A stretch of DNA of 64,000 nt from Methylolobus aquaticus. GTDB lineage: Bacteria > Pseudomonadota > Gammaproteobacteria > Methylococcales > Methylococcaceae. The notes beneath the pieces were generated by a model that was not told the origin of the DNA, did not search any database, and saw only the letters and a program-made list of their open reading frames with translations. Shown in pieces: positions 1 to 8,455 of the stretch. The stretch is taken from NCBI GenBank assembly GCA_004168015.1, contig SEYW01000007.1, positions 120,520-184,519 on the forward strand. The letters run 5' to 3'. The position numbers and the translations under genes are program-made. The first letter of the stretch is position 1. Every line of letters starts with the position of its first letter.

Positions 1-409
1 GCTCGTCCAGACACACACCTAGCGGCTGAGCGGTGCCGACCTCGGTCAGGCACAGGTTATCGGCGCACAGATCTGCCTCCCACCGTTTGGCAAGCTCAAG
101 CAGATAATGCAGGCGGTCGGGAAGGAAGGCATCGTCCGAGTCCAGTACCGTGATCCAGTCTCCCCGGGCCTCGTCGATGGCCCGGTTGATGGCAGAGGGT
201 CCACCCATGTTCCGGGGCTGGACCAACACCCGCAATCGCGCATCGGCGCTGGCTGCTGCCTGCGCAATCGCAACCGTGCCGTCGGCAGAGCCATCGTCAA
301 TGACAATCCCCTCGAAATCCTTGAAGCTCTGCGATTGGAGCGACTGCAACGCTTCGCCTATGAAGTCCTCCGCGTTAAAGGCCGGAATAATGACGGTAAC
401 GCTCGGCAT
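1..409 (-). CDS. Family 2 glycosyltransferase, C-terminal part cut off by the window edge
   Basis: The minus strand from an ATG at 409 reads as the N-terminal 136 residues of a GT-A fold glycosyltransferase. It opens with the family start PSVTVIIPAFNAEDFI, continues with the nucleotide-binding stretch DDGSADGT, and has the metal/nucleotide-binding motif VLDSDDAF near residue 98. Enzymes of this family transfer a sugar from a nucleotide sugar, usually to a surface polysaccharide or glycolipid; donor and acceptor cannot be read from the fragment. The gene continues beyond base 1. It diverges from the AlkP-superfamily gene at 1070, so a surface-glycan locus may lie to the left (inference). Confidence 0.85.
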   Translation of the reverse strand, partial: MPSVTVIIPAFNAEDFIGEALQSLQSQSFKDFEGIVIDDGSADGTVAIAQAAASADARLRVLVQPRNMGGPSAINRAIDEARGDWITVLDSDDAFLPDRLHYLLELAKRWEADLCADNLCLTEVGTAQPLGVCLDE

Positions 410-1069
410 CGTGCTGCTCGAAATTGTTGCGCGCCGCAGGGCGCATCATCGGCTGGCATCGAACTCATGCGAATGCTGCGAAGGAACGAGGACGTCGCCT
501 TTTTCCCGCCCTCGCAACAATTCTGCTCGCCAGCCTGACCCTCTTGGTCTCGCATTAGATAGTACAGGAAAACCCGCCCCCCTCAAGTTTTGCTCACCAA
601 TTAATGCGATACGAGTGACTCTGGAGGACGGTTACGGTGAGGTTCCGCTCGGATCATCACCACATCAAATTGGGGGACGGCCAAGCGACTGATTTGTGTG
701 TGCTGACTGTTTGCCCCGCATGCAACTTTCAGCCGATGGGCCCGAAACGGCTGTGCCCTGGTAGCGCAGCATCACTGGAGTTCTCACAAGGAAACACAGC
801 GCCACCCAACAGATATCGCCTTCCTGGCAAGCACTTGGTGCAAAGTACAGGTTGAGCCGGCGGACGACGCGAGGCATCATACGAAAGCCCTATGCTGAAA
901 GTCGTCACACCATGAAGGGGCGCCCGAACTGCTGTGACGGACGTTCCGAACGTCTGTCCGAAAGTCCGCTCTTAGGTTATGGTTGATCGCCGCCGGATTT
1001 CTCGCGTGCATACGGGCAGAAACGAAATACGAGCATCGACTTTTTTGACGTCTACCTGCGCGAGGAATT
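410..1069. other. Gene-free stretch between divergent genes
   Basis: About 660 bases separate the divergent glycosyltransferase and AlkP-superfamily genes. Short reading frames exist in several frames but none resembles a protein family or has a convincing ribosome binding site. The only structured feature I see is the palindrome at 940-954. The gap presumably holds both promoters. Confidence 0.5.
940..954. promoter_or_regulatory. Perfect 7-bp palindrome, possible operator
   Basis: GACGTTC-C-GAACGTC is a perfect inverted repeat with a single-base spacer, about 115 bases upstream of the AlkP-superfamily start. Its symmetry fits a dimeric repressor or activator site. No second copy was noticed in the window, so a regulatory role is only a suggestion. 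Confidence 0.25.
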
Positions 1070-2770
1070 ATGAAGCGACCCATCATCGGCATTGGAATCG
1101 ACTCGGCGGATCCTGTTTTGATGGAGCGATGGATGGCGCAAGGCCATCTGAAGAATTTAAGAAAACTCAAAGAGCAGGGCGTTTTCTGCCTAATCGAAAA
1201 TACGGTCAACCAAGCGGGCCACCCGGTCACAACCTGTTCGACCGAACGACTGTGGAGCATGACATGGACTAGTTGCCGTCCCGACAAGACCGGTTTTTGG
1301 GATACGACGAAATTCTTCCCTGAGGATTATCACACTTCCCGGGAATGCACCGAGATCGGTGTCGATTTCAAGGAATACCCACCCTTTTATGCCGTAGGTG
1401 AAAATTACAAGGTATCCGTCCTCGACCTGCCCGCGTCAGGCCTTTCCGACAACGTAAATGGACTCCAGATACTGGCCTGGGGTGGGCACTACCCATTCAC
1501 CCCCAGCCACTCGAGACCCGCTGAGACCCTCGAGGAGATCAATAAAAAATACGGCAAGAATGAAGTCCTTGGGAATGACCATGGCCATTGGTCGGACCCG
1601 AAATACGCTCGCTGGCTATACCATGCCCTGCTGCGCAGCATCAAGACCCGCACAGAAATAGCCAAGGACTTGATGCGTAGGGACACGCTGGACCTGTTTC
1701 TGATGGTGTTTCCGGAAACCCATAGCGGTGGCCACGACCTTTTGCATCTAAGCCATCCCGACCACCCGGTCTACAACCGCTACAAGGATAAGGTCATCCC
1801 CGATGCAGACCCGCTCCTTGATATCTACGAAGCAGTGGACACGGCCCTGGGCGAAATCCTGGCGGATGTACCAGCTGATACCTATGTCTTTTGTTTTTCG
1901 ATACACGGCATGGGTGTCAACGTTACGGATCTATTAAGCATGGCAGTCGTACCGGAACTCATGTACCGGTACAGCTTCCCGGGTCAGGTGGCGCTCGCAG
2001 CGGGCAACCCGTCCGCGCCTCCCCCTCCGGTCAAAACCGGAATCGGCCGCAAATCGTGGGCCGGCGAAGTCTGGGTGCTCAACGATGAACCCAATCCTCT
2101 GCTGAGACTCGTGAAACCCTGGCTGCCGAAACGGTTCATGCCGAAATCGGCAAACGGACTGGTGTCTCCGTGGGAACTGGGTGAACGCAAGGTGCGAGCA
2201 AACTGGATGCCGGCAATGTGGTACAGCGATCTCTGGCCACGCATGAAGGCCTTCGGCCTACCAGGTTTCGCCGATGGACACATCCGCATCAACCTGAAGG
2301 GACGCGATCGAAGCGGCGTCGTGGATCCGGCCGACTACGATGCCGTTTGTCAGGAAATAACTGACCTGCTGACCGGTCTGACTAACGCTCGAACCGGTGA
2401 ACCCTGCGTGGACAAGGTGGTGCGAACCCGCCGCTACCCTACCGAGGATCAGGACCGCGACCGACTGCCGGGCCCCGACCTGATCGCCATTTGGAACAAG
2501 AACCCCAAGCAACCGGCGGATGTCGCAGACAGCCCTCAACTCGGACGCATCGGCCCCTTCCCGCACGCCCGACCCGGCGGACATCGGTCGACCGGTTTCC
2601 TGATGGCCTCGGGGCCAGGGATCGAAGCGGGCAAGGTGGGCCCGACAGTTGAGGGAGTCGACATCGGCCCGACCCTGCTGACACTGATGGGGGCCCCCGT
2701 CCCCGCTCATCTCGATGGGCACCCCATCGCCGACATCATCGCTGCGCTGCGGCAGAATGAAGCGGCATAA
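1070..2770 (+). CDS. Alkaline phosphatase superfamily protein (nucleotide pyrophosphatase/phosphodiesterase-like) with variant active site
   Basis: This 566-residue cytosolic-looking protein (no signal peptide) has the outline of type I phosphodiesterase/nucleotide pyrophosphatases. A metal Asp (D11) follows the first strand, a Thr/Ser-rich nucleophile segment lies at 54-58, and a late GGHRSTGF...ASGPGI block carries the distal metal His. An AGGA box sits just before the ATG. Two expected ligands look changed. The usual SDHG motif reads SIHG (277-280), replacing a metal Asp by Ile, and the D-x-x-x-H pair appears as H218-SGG-H222. The substrate is unknown. Related proteins often occur next to surface polysaccharide genes, as here beside a glycosyltransferase. 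It may be an altered-metal enzyme or catalytically inactive. Confidence 0.8.
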   Translation: MKRPIIGIGIDSADPVLMERWMAQGHLKNLRKLKEQGVFCLIENTVNQAGHPVTTCSTERLWSMTWTSCRPDKTGFWDTTKFFPEDYHTSRECTEIGVDFKEYPPFYAVGENYKVSVLDLPASGLSDNVNGLQILAWGGHYPFTPSHSRPAETLEEINKKYGKNEVLGNDHGHWSDPKYARWLYHALLRSIKTRTEIAKDLMRRDTLDLFLMVFPETHSGGHDLLHLSHPDHPVYNRYKDKVIPDADPLLDIYEAVDTALGEILADVPADTYVFCFSIHGMGVNVTDLLSMAVVPELMYRYSFPGQVALAAGNPSAPPPPVKTGIGRKSWAGEVWVLNDEPNPLLRLVKPWLPKRFMPKSANGLVSPWELGERKVRANWMPAMWYSDLWPRMKAFGLPGFADGHIRINLKGRDRSGVVDPADYDAVCQEITDLLTGLTNARTGEPCVDKVVRTRRYPTEDQDRDRLPGPDLIAIWNKNPKQPADVADSPQLGRIGPFPHARPGGHRSTGFLMASGPGIEAGKVGPTVEGVDIGPTLLTLMGAPVPAHLDGHPIADIIAALRQNEAA

Positions 2771-2788
2771 ATGGCTTGCCAATGCTAT

Positions 2789-2809
2789 CGGGAGCGGTAC
2801 CGGCTCCCG
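2789..2809 (+). terminator. Stem-loop after the AlkP-superfamily gene
   Basis: CGGGAGC and GCTCCCG form a perfect 7-bp stem around a 7-base loop, 19 bases after the stop codon. No run of T follows, so it is better read as a 3'-end stabilising hairpin or weak terminator than as a classic intrinsic terminator. Confidence 0.4.
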
Positions 2810-3377
2810 GAGGCACCTGCCGTCAAACCCATAGGGATGTGAAGCGTAAGCCCGTCGCGTGGGATAGCCCGCCATCGTGGGGATTTTACTCGGGTATCAG
2901 GAGCGGCGTTGGGATGACGGGGGCATTAGCGGCGCCTTCAGGCAGCCCTGGGGTTCGCTCTCGTATCGGTATTGACCGCCGGCGATTGGCACAAGGCCAT
3001 TTGAGAACAAGATGGCTACAACACGGCTGTCCTGGACTCGTGCGGCACCTCTCTGTGCGTGGACAGAGACGGGTAACTGTTCACGCCCCCCTCGTGGGAA
3101 GCGGTCCGGGAGTCCGAGACACGCCGTGAATCCGTCTCTGGCTCGGCTGCGGGTTCCCTCCCGCAGACGGTCTCGCCCTCCCGGCCCGCTCCGACTACCG
3201 AACAAGTCAGCAGGGTGAATGGTTACCAGAGTTGGTGAATGACTGAGAGCATCCCTTTCTCACCGCCGCCTGAAGCATCTGCTGGCTGTGGAAAGCCAGC
3301 TCCGCCGCCGCTAGCGGGCCGGCCGCGCGCCGTGCTGAACGTTGCCAATCCTGCCGAGCACGGATCAGGACACACTC
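2810..3377. other. Gene-free stretch holding a MITE-like element
   Basis: Between the AlkP-superfamily gene and the uracil-DNA glycosylase there is no credible gene. The centre is occupied by the repeat at 3073-3226. Open frames that cross it reappear at the other copies of the repeat and are repeat artefacts, not genes. Confidence 0.6.
3073..3226 (+). mobile_element. MITE-like element, copy 1 (154 bp)
   Basis: The element starts GTAACTGTTCAC and ends GTGAATGGTTAC, whose reverse complement is GTAACCATTCAC, giving 12-bp terminal inverted repeats with two mismatches. The flanks CAGAGACGG (3064-3072) and CAGAGTTGG (3227-3235) match at 7 of 9 positions, a decayed 9-bp target duplication. The interior is a long imperfect palindrome with a CTGCGGG/CCCGCAG core hairpin. 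It has no coding capacity. It is closely similar to copy 2 at 53900-54055 and, in reverse orientation, to 4135-4252. A nonautonomous transposon derivative is the simplest reading. Confidence 0.8.
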
Positions 3378-4091
3378 ATGACCCTAATCGATAACGCGAC
3401 CGCCCTGCAGGCCGAGCTACGCCGGATCCGGTTCGTGCCCCCGGTCAGCCACATATACGACCCCCTGGATTACGCTTGGGAGCCACATCGAACCTACCTG
3501 GAACGCTACGGCCAGGGTGAGCGCGAGATACTGATGGTCGGCATGAATCCGGGCCCCTGGGGCATGATCCAGACCGGTGTTCCCTTCGGCGATGTGGAAT
3601 TCGTCCGCGACTGGCTCCGCATCGAGGGTCCCGTCGGCCAGCCGGCCACCCTTCATCCCAAGCGCCCGGTGCTGGGCTACGCGTGCCTGCGTCGCGAGGG
3701 CAGCGGCCGGCGTCTGTGGGGCTGGGCGCGCGACCGCTACGGCGATCCGGAACGGTTCTTCGAACGGTTTTTCGTCGGCAACTACTGTCCGCTGTGCTTC
3801 TTTCTGGAAGCAGGCACCAATCTGACGCCGGACAAATTGCCGCTCGGGGAACGGCGCGCTGTGACGGCAGCGTGCGACCGCTCCCTGCAGCGCATGACCG
3901 CCATACTCAAACCGCATTGGGTACTCGGGATCGGCCGCTTCGCGGAACGCCGCGCCGCCGAGGCACTGGCCGGCAGTTCCGTGCGGGTCGGCGGCCTGCC
4001 CCACCCGAGCCCGGCGAGCCCGCAGGCGAACCGCGGGTGGGCGGAGCAAATGGACCTGGCGCTCGAGCGGCTCGGCATCGTGGTGCCATGA
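3378..4091 (+). CDS. SMUG1-type single-strand-selective uracil-DNA glycosylase
   Basis: The 237-residue protein should excise uracil, and perhaps oxidised uracils, from DNA to start base excision repair. It carries the SMUG1 block MNPGPWGMIQTGVPFG at 56-71, whose Asn (N57) matches the catalytic Asn of human SMUG1. It also has GNYCPL (134-139) for uracil recognition and HPSPASPQANRGW, in which H209 matches the second catalytic residue. Long stretches such as HPKRPVLG resemble the vertebrate enzyme. I chose the ATG at 3378, preceded by AGGA, over an upstream TTG at 3342. It stands alone between two repeat copies. SMUG1 is patchily distributed in bacteria, so transfer is possible. Confidence 0.92.
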   Translation: MTLIDNATALQAELRRIRFVPPVSHIYDPLDYAWEPHRTYLERYGQGEREILMVGMNPGPWGMIQTGVPFGDVEFVRDWLRIEGPVGQPATLHPKRPVLGYACLRREGSGRRLWGWARDRYGDPERFFERFFVGNYCPLCFFLEAGTNLTPDKLPLGERRAVTAACDRSLQRMTAILKPHWVLGIGRFAERRAAEALAGSSVRVGGLPHPSPASPQANRGWAEQMDLALERLGIVVP

Positions 4092-4134
4092 GCCTCAGGC
4101 CATGCGGGGGTAATCGCAGATCATCATTCCCCCT

Positions 4135-4252
4135 TCGATCGGTAACGGGAGCGGGACCGGGGAGACGGGACCGTCTGCGGGACGGACCCCGCAGCCGAGC
4201 CGACACGGACGTCTTCACGGCGTGTCTCGTCTCCGCGGCCCCTCCCGCAACA
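4135..4252 (-). mobile_element. MITE-like element, decayed copy 3 in reverse orientation
   Basis: Read on the minus strand, this stretch follows the interior of copies 1 and 2 almost throughout: a GCGGGAG-GG start, GAGAC-N-ACCGTGAA, the CTCGGCTGCGGG hairpin arm, CCCGCAGACGGT and a CCGCTCCC end. The outer terminal repeats are missing or too diverged to recognise. The left part overlaps the 3' end of the phosphoesterase gene at 4215-4727, so its last roughly eleven codons are repeat-derived. Ends are approximate. Confidence 0.65.
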
Positions 4253-4727
4253 TAAGGGGATTCAACGGTTCCGTATCGCAGTCCAGCGTGATGATATGGG
4301 ACGAGATTTCGTCGCCATCCAGCCATAGCTCGCCGACCGCGACCGGCAGCTTGAAGCGTCGGCGCCCGGCACTGCCAGGGTTGACGTACAACACGCCGTC
4401 GCGCTCGACCACCGAAGGCCGGTGCGAATGGCCCGACACGACGACCCGCGAGGCCGGTGAGATATCGAGCGCGGCAAGGTCGTGCAGCACCTGTATCGTG
4501 ACCCCGCCGACCACCAACTGGGCGCTATCCGGCAATTCGTCAGCCCAGGCTCCCCGGTCGTTGTTACCGCGAACGGCCGTGAGGGGTGCCAATGCCCGGA
4601 GCGTCACCAGGATCGTGGGATCACCAACGTCACCCGCGTGCACGATACGGTCGCAGCCCGTCAGCGCGGATACGGCTTCGGGGCGGAGCAACCCATGCGT
4701 GTCGGAGATCAGCCCGATGCGAAACAT
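4215..4727 (-). CDS. YfcE/MJ0936-type metallophosphoesterase
   Basis: This roughly 170-residue calcineurin-like phosphoesterase carries the metal-binding motifs in order: SDTHG, HAGDVGD, GNND and GHSHRP. Family members are cytosolic, metal-dependent phosphodiesterases with artificial substrates; the physiological substrate is generally unknown. I place the start at the ATG at 4727 (MFRIGLISDTHG), because earlier in-frame Met codons only add a tail not expected in the family. The C-terminus after about residue 160 (LREGPRRRDTP) is encoded inside a decayed MITE-like repeat, so the native end may have been replaced. It converges with the uracil-DNA glycosylase gene. Confidence 0.88.
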   Translation of the reverse strand: MFRIGLISDTHGLLRPEAVSALTGCDRIVHAGDVGDPTILVTLRALAPLTAVRGNNDRGAWADELPDSAQLVVGGVTIQVLHDLAALDISPASRVVVSGHSHRPSVVERDGVLYVNPGSAGRRRFKLPVAVGELWLDGDEISSHIITLDCDTEPLNPLMLREGPRRRDTP

Positions 4728-5361
4728 GCCCACCATTGCCCGTTCGCGCCGGTCGCTGAAGATACCCAAACCAATCCGTCATCATTACTAAGCGCATCCA
4801 GCCGGTACGGCTGACCGCCCCGTCGTTCGCCGAGCGCACGCTCCGCGACACCCCGCGGTTCCGGGCATTCCGGACACTGCGGCAACACGCCAAGCATCGT
4901 CGCGAGTACAACGGGCCACGCCGGCCAGCCACAACAAGGCCGACGCCAAGCATCCCTCATCGTCCTTGACAGAGATCGCGACAGCCCTTCAATTCCTACT
5001 TCCATACCGTCGAGGAGTTTGGACGAAAATTCGACCGATCGATGATCCCACATGCTCCAGACACCAGCAAAACGGAAAATCCGACACCCAGCGCACGGGC
5101 GCCGGCTGAGTTGACAAAGGGGCTCAGCCGGCTTAGCTTGCGTGCTGTCGCGCGGGTCCGATCCGAAGGCGGAGATACTTGACTGCACCCCCGCGATTAG
5201 CTGCGCTCAGCAGTCAGAGCCCCACGACCCCGATTGCCAACCTGACTCGCCGCTCGACCGGGGAAGTTCAGTCAAGGGGATTTCGCATTGCGCCACCCCG
5301 TAGGCACTCCACGACGCGAGTCAACGACCAACACATCAGTTCACCAGCAAGGAAAACCGAC
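4728..5361. other. Gene-free stretch between divergent genes
   Basis: About 630 bases lie between the minus-strand phosphoesterase and the plus-strand Met/His-rich protein. A 159-codon minus-strand frame at 4709-5188 overlaps the phosphoesterase start and shows no family features, so I do not call it. I see no RNA gene or clear promoter. Confidence 0.4.
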
Positions 5362-5736
5362 ATGGCACACGTACACGGCGCAAAGGCGGCCGAAGTCGCA
5401 AAGAAGGTTGTGGAAGGAGCAGGCCGCCCGCTCCACGCCGCCACGGAGATGATGGGCGAAGGCGCCGGCATGAAGCACATGATGGGTGGCGCGATGGGCT
5501 CGATGATGGAGCACGGCGCCGGTATGGGCGCCATGGCACACTCACGTGCAGTGACTGCCGGTGTGGCAACCGGCGCGGCGATAACGGCGTCGACAGCCAG
5601 TGGACATTCGCTGTTGCGGCGGATTCTGACGCATCCGGTGGTCCTGTTCGGCGCCGGCATCGCCGTGGGTTACCTGATCCACAAGTATCGTGAGGAGATC
5701 CTCCAGCAAAGCGGAGAGATCGATATCACGGAATAG
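5362..5736 (+). CDS. Small Met/His-rich protein with C-terminal membrane segment, function unknown
   Basis: The 124-residue protein starts at an ATG preceded by AAGGAAA. Residues about 24-62 are unusually rich in Met, His and Gly (for example EMMGEGAGMKHMMGGAMG), which suggests soft-metal binding. A Gly/Ala-rich segment follows, then one hydrophobic segment around residues 94-113 (HPVVLFGAGIAVGYLIHKY) and an acidic tail. It is followed after 107 bases by a protein whose N-terminus resembles heavy-metal-associated domains, so the two may act together in copper or other metal handling at the membrane. That link is inference; no family was recognised with confidence. Confidence 0.7.
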   Translation: MAHVHGAKAAEVAKKVVEGAGRPLHAATEMMGEGAGMKHMMGGAMGSMMEHGAGMGAMAHSRAVTAGVATGAAITASTASGHSLLRRILTHPVVLFGAGIAVGYLIHKYREEILQQSGEIDITE

Positions 5737-5843
5737 CGGCAAACCGTCGCCCCGACCAAGACCGGGAACCTCAACCGCCGCTCGCCCGCGCCATAACCGG
5801 CGCGGGCGGTTGCCTAGCAGCAGATACAACTCCCTATCGCATC

Positions 5844-6446
5844 ATGGACCTCGCCAGGGACATCATTCTCCGTTATCGATCGCCGGGGCATGTCCGATTC
5901 GACGTTCCCGAGGCGATCTGCTTTCCCCAGACTGCCGCACGCCTCGTCGCCGAACTCAGACGCATCGAAGGAATCTACCGTGTCGATCTATCGCCACGGC
6001 AGCGAAAGCTCTCGGTCCGTTTCCTCGAACATATCTGTGACTTCAACGCGCTGGGCAAACAGCTTTACCGGCTCATCGCCGCAGTGGACGGGAAGGAACA
6101 GACAAGCCGAACAACCGAGGCCAGGCCACTCTCAGGCGGCGCAGGGGTACGGCCGCTGACGCCGATCCGATGGATACGCGGAAAGTGGCAGGAGGCCCGT
6201 GAAACGGCCATGGCGATGCGGGTTCTGGCGCGGCGGGCCGGCGTTCGGGAACGGGCACAGGTGATCCTCAACGAAGAGACCGTGATTTTTGTTCTGAATG
6301 ACGTTCTTGCACTGTACCTGATCAAGCTCCATTGGCCTTTGATGGCGCAGCAGTGGATACGTAGTCCATGGGTGCATCGTTACGAATGGATGGCGTCGGG
6401 TTACCTGGTTTACCTGTTCGTTCGTTCCCGGCGTACCGCAGCGTGA
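5844..6446 (+). CDS. HMA-like (heavy-metal-associated domain 2 type) protein
   Basis: This 200-residue protein has an N-terminal region of about 75 residues that follows the ferredoxin-like pattern of divergent HMA domains: HVRFDVPEA, then ELRRIEGIYRVDLSPRQRKLSVRF. It lacks the classic CxxC metal site. A basic linker leads to a C-terminal region with two weakly hydrophobic stretches (about 150-165 and 185-195) ending in basic residues. Proteins of this kind are seen near small membrane proteins and P-type ATPases; here the partner would be the Met/His-rich protein just upstream. Metal binding is uncertain because the cysteines are absent. Confidence 0.65.
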   Translation: MDLARDIILRYRSPGHVRFDVPEAICFPQTAARLVAELRRIEGIYRVDLSPRQRKLSVRFLEHICDFNALGKQLYRLIAAVDGKEQTSRTTEARPLSGGAGVRPLTPIRWIRGKWQEARETAMAMRVLARRAGVRERAQVILNEETVIFVLNDVLALYLIKLHWPLMAQQWIRSPWVHRYEWMASGYLVYLFVRSRRTAA

Positions 6447-6477
6447 GGCGCGCTTCCAAGGGAACAGTACACGCCAC

Positions 6478-8382
6478 TCAGGCTCGATCCGATTCATCGC
6501 CGGACAGCCGACTCTCGAGTTCGTCCCAGCGTTCGAAACGGGCTTCGAGCCGCGTTTCCAGAGCCTTCAACTCATCGAGCGTGCGCTGCACGTCTGACTG
6601 TTCCCGGCGATAGAACTCCGGGGCGTTGATCAACGCGGTCAACTCGGCGCGCTGCGTCTCCAGGCTCTCGATTTCCGCCGGCAGTTCGTCCAGTTCGCGC
6701 TGTTCCCGGTAACTCAGCTTCTTGCGTGGACGGGAACGCTCGGGGGGCGTGGCTGCCGTCGCTGACGCAGACGTCGCGGGGGCGATGGCAGAGGTGCGTT
6801 GCTGCACCCAGTCGGAGTAGCCGCCGACATATTCTCCAATTCGACCATCGCCTTCGAACACGAAGGTGCTCGTAACAACCCGGTCGAGGAATGCCCGGTC
6901 GTGGCTGACCAGCAGCACCGTGCCCTGAAACTCGGCCAGCAGTTCCTCCAGCAGTTCCAAGGTTTCGATATCGAGATCGTTGGTCGGTTCGTCCAGCACG
7001 AGCACATTGCACGGTTGGCTGAACAGCCGGGCCAGCAGCGCGCGGTTCTGCTCGCCACCGGAGAGACTCTTGACCGGCGAGCGGGCGCGCGCCGGCGAGA
7101 AAAGAAAATTCCCGAGATAGCTGAGCACATGGGTGCGCTGCTCGCCGATGGTGATCCATTCCTGGCCATCGCCGACCGCCTCGACCAGCGTCTGGTCCGG
7201 ATCCAATTGAGCCCGCAACTGATCGAAATAGGCGACCTTGAGATTCGTCCCGAGCCGAACGGTGCCGGAATCCGGCGGCAGTTCGCCGAGCAGCAGCCTG
7301 ACCAGCGTCGTCTTGCCGGCACCGTTCGGACCGATCAGGCCGATCCGGTCACCGCGCATCACACTGGCGGAGAAGTCCCGCACGACGGGCTGACCATTGA
7401 ACGCGAGGCTGATGCCCTCGGCCTCCATGACCAACTTACCGGAGCGTTCGGCCTGGTCGAGCGCCAGCCTGGCCGTACCCTGCCGTTCGCGGCGCGCCTT
7501 GCGCTCGTCGCGCAGCTTCTTCAACGCCCGTACGCGCCCTTCATTGCGGGTGCGCCGCGCCTTGATCCCCTGCCGTATCCAGACCTCCTCTTCGGCCAGT
7601 TTCTTGTCGAACTCGGCGTTGTGACGGCTCTCCTCCTCCAGCGCCGCCGCCTTGCGCCGGACGAAATCGTCATAACTTCCGGTCCAGGAGGTCAGCCGGC
7701 CGCGGTCCAGATCGACGATCCGGGTTGCGACCCGTTGCAGAAAGGCCCGGTCGTGGGTGATCAGCAGAATCGCTCCGGGAAACTGCAGCAGGTGCTCCTC
7801 TAGCCACAGGATTGCATCGAGATCCAGGTGGTTGGTCGGTTCATCCAGCAACAGCACGTCCGGCTCCAGCACCAGGGCCTGCGCCAGCGCAACACGCCGT
7901 TGCCAGCCGCCCGAAAGCCCCGCGGTCGGCTTGTCCTCGGGCAAGCCAAGCCGGCTCAGCACCGTCTCGACGCGCTGACGCAGATTCCAGCCGTCGTGAC
8001 TTTCGAGTTGATGCTGCAGGCGTTCGAGCGGGCGCAGATCGCCGTCTCCATCGGATGTCAGCCGTTCGGACAGCCGGTGATATTCGGCGATCCAGTGGCC
8101 GATCTCGCCCAGCGCGTCGGCCACCGCGTCATAAATCGTGCCCTGCTCCGGCAGCGTCGGCGCCTGAGCCAGCAACGCCGTCTTCAAGCCCCCCTGGCGC
8201 CAGAGTTCACCGCTGTCCGGCAGAATCTCCCCGGACAGGATCTTCAGCAAAGTCGACTTGCCCTCGCCATTGCGCCCGACCAAACCGACCCGCTCGCCGC
8301 AGTCTAGCTGCAACTGCGCGCGATCGAGCAGCGGGTGGACACCGAAAGCGATAGAAACGTCGGTCAGGCGGAGCAGCGGCAT
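6478..8382 (-). CDS. uup: ABC-F ATPase Uup
   Basis: The 634-residue protein has two ABC ATPase cassettes and no membrane domain. The first has the Walker A motif GRNGEGKSTL near residue 36 and the signature LSGGWQRR. The second has GPNGAGKTTL and LSGGEQNR. Both have the LLDEPTNHLD or LDEPTNDLD Walker B region typical of ABC-F proteins. The linker is charged and helical, and the C-terminal 90 residues form the coiled-coil DNA-binding domain that marks Uup rather than YheS or EttA. Uup acts on ribosomes and in genome stability, limiting precise transposon excision in E. coli. The gene stands alone and diverges from the MEKHLA gene. Confidence 0.93.
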   Translation of the reverse strand: MPLLRLTDVSIAFGVHPLLDRAQLQLDCGERVGLVGRNGEGKSTLLKILSGEILPDSGELWRQGGLKTALLAQAPTLPEQGTIYDAVADALGEIGHWIAEYHRLSERLTSDGDGDLRPLERLQHQLESHDGWNLRQRVETVLSRLGLPEDKPTAGLSGGWQRRVALAQALVLEPDVLLLDEPTNHLDLDAILWLEEHLLQFPGAILLITHDRAFLQRVATRIVDLDRGRLTSWTGSYDDFVRRKAAALEEESRHNAEFDKKLAEEEVWIRQGIKARRTRNEGRVRALKKLRDERKARRERQGTARLALDQAERSGKLVMEAEGISLAFNGQPVVRDFSASVMRGDRIGLIGPNGAGKTTLVRLLLGELPPDSGTVRLGTNLKVAYFDQLRAQLDPDQTLVEAVGDGQEWITIGEQRTHVLSYLGNFLFSPARARSPVKSLSGGEQNRALLARLFSQPCNVLVLDEPTNDLDIETLELLEELLAEFQGTVLLVSHDRAFLDRVVTSTFVFEGDGRIGEYVGGYSDWVQQRTSAIAPATSASATAATPPERSRPRKKLSYREQRELDELPAEIESLETQRAELTALINAPEFYRREQSDVQRTLDELKALETRLEARFERWDELESRLSGDESDRA

Positions 8383-8455
8383 GGGAAGTTGCAGTCAGTC
8401 GGAAAGGCGCCATAGTATACGGCGCGACCGCCCACCGGCACTGAAAACCCGGATC

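Noticed and set aside
4709..5188. 159-codon minus-strand open frame
   Set aside because: It overlaps the phosphoesterase start, has no ribosome site or family features, and its composition is that of a GC-rich shadow frame.
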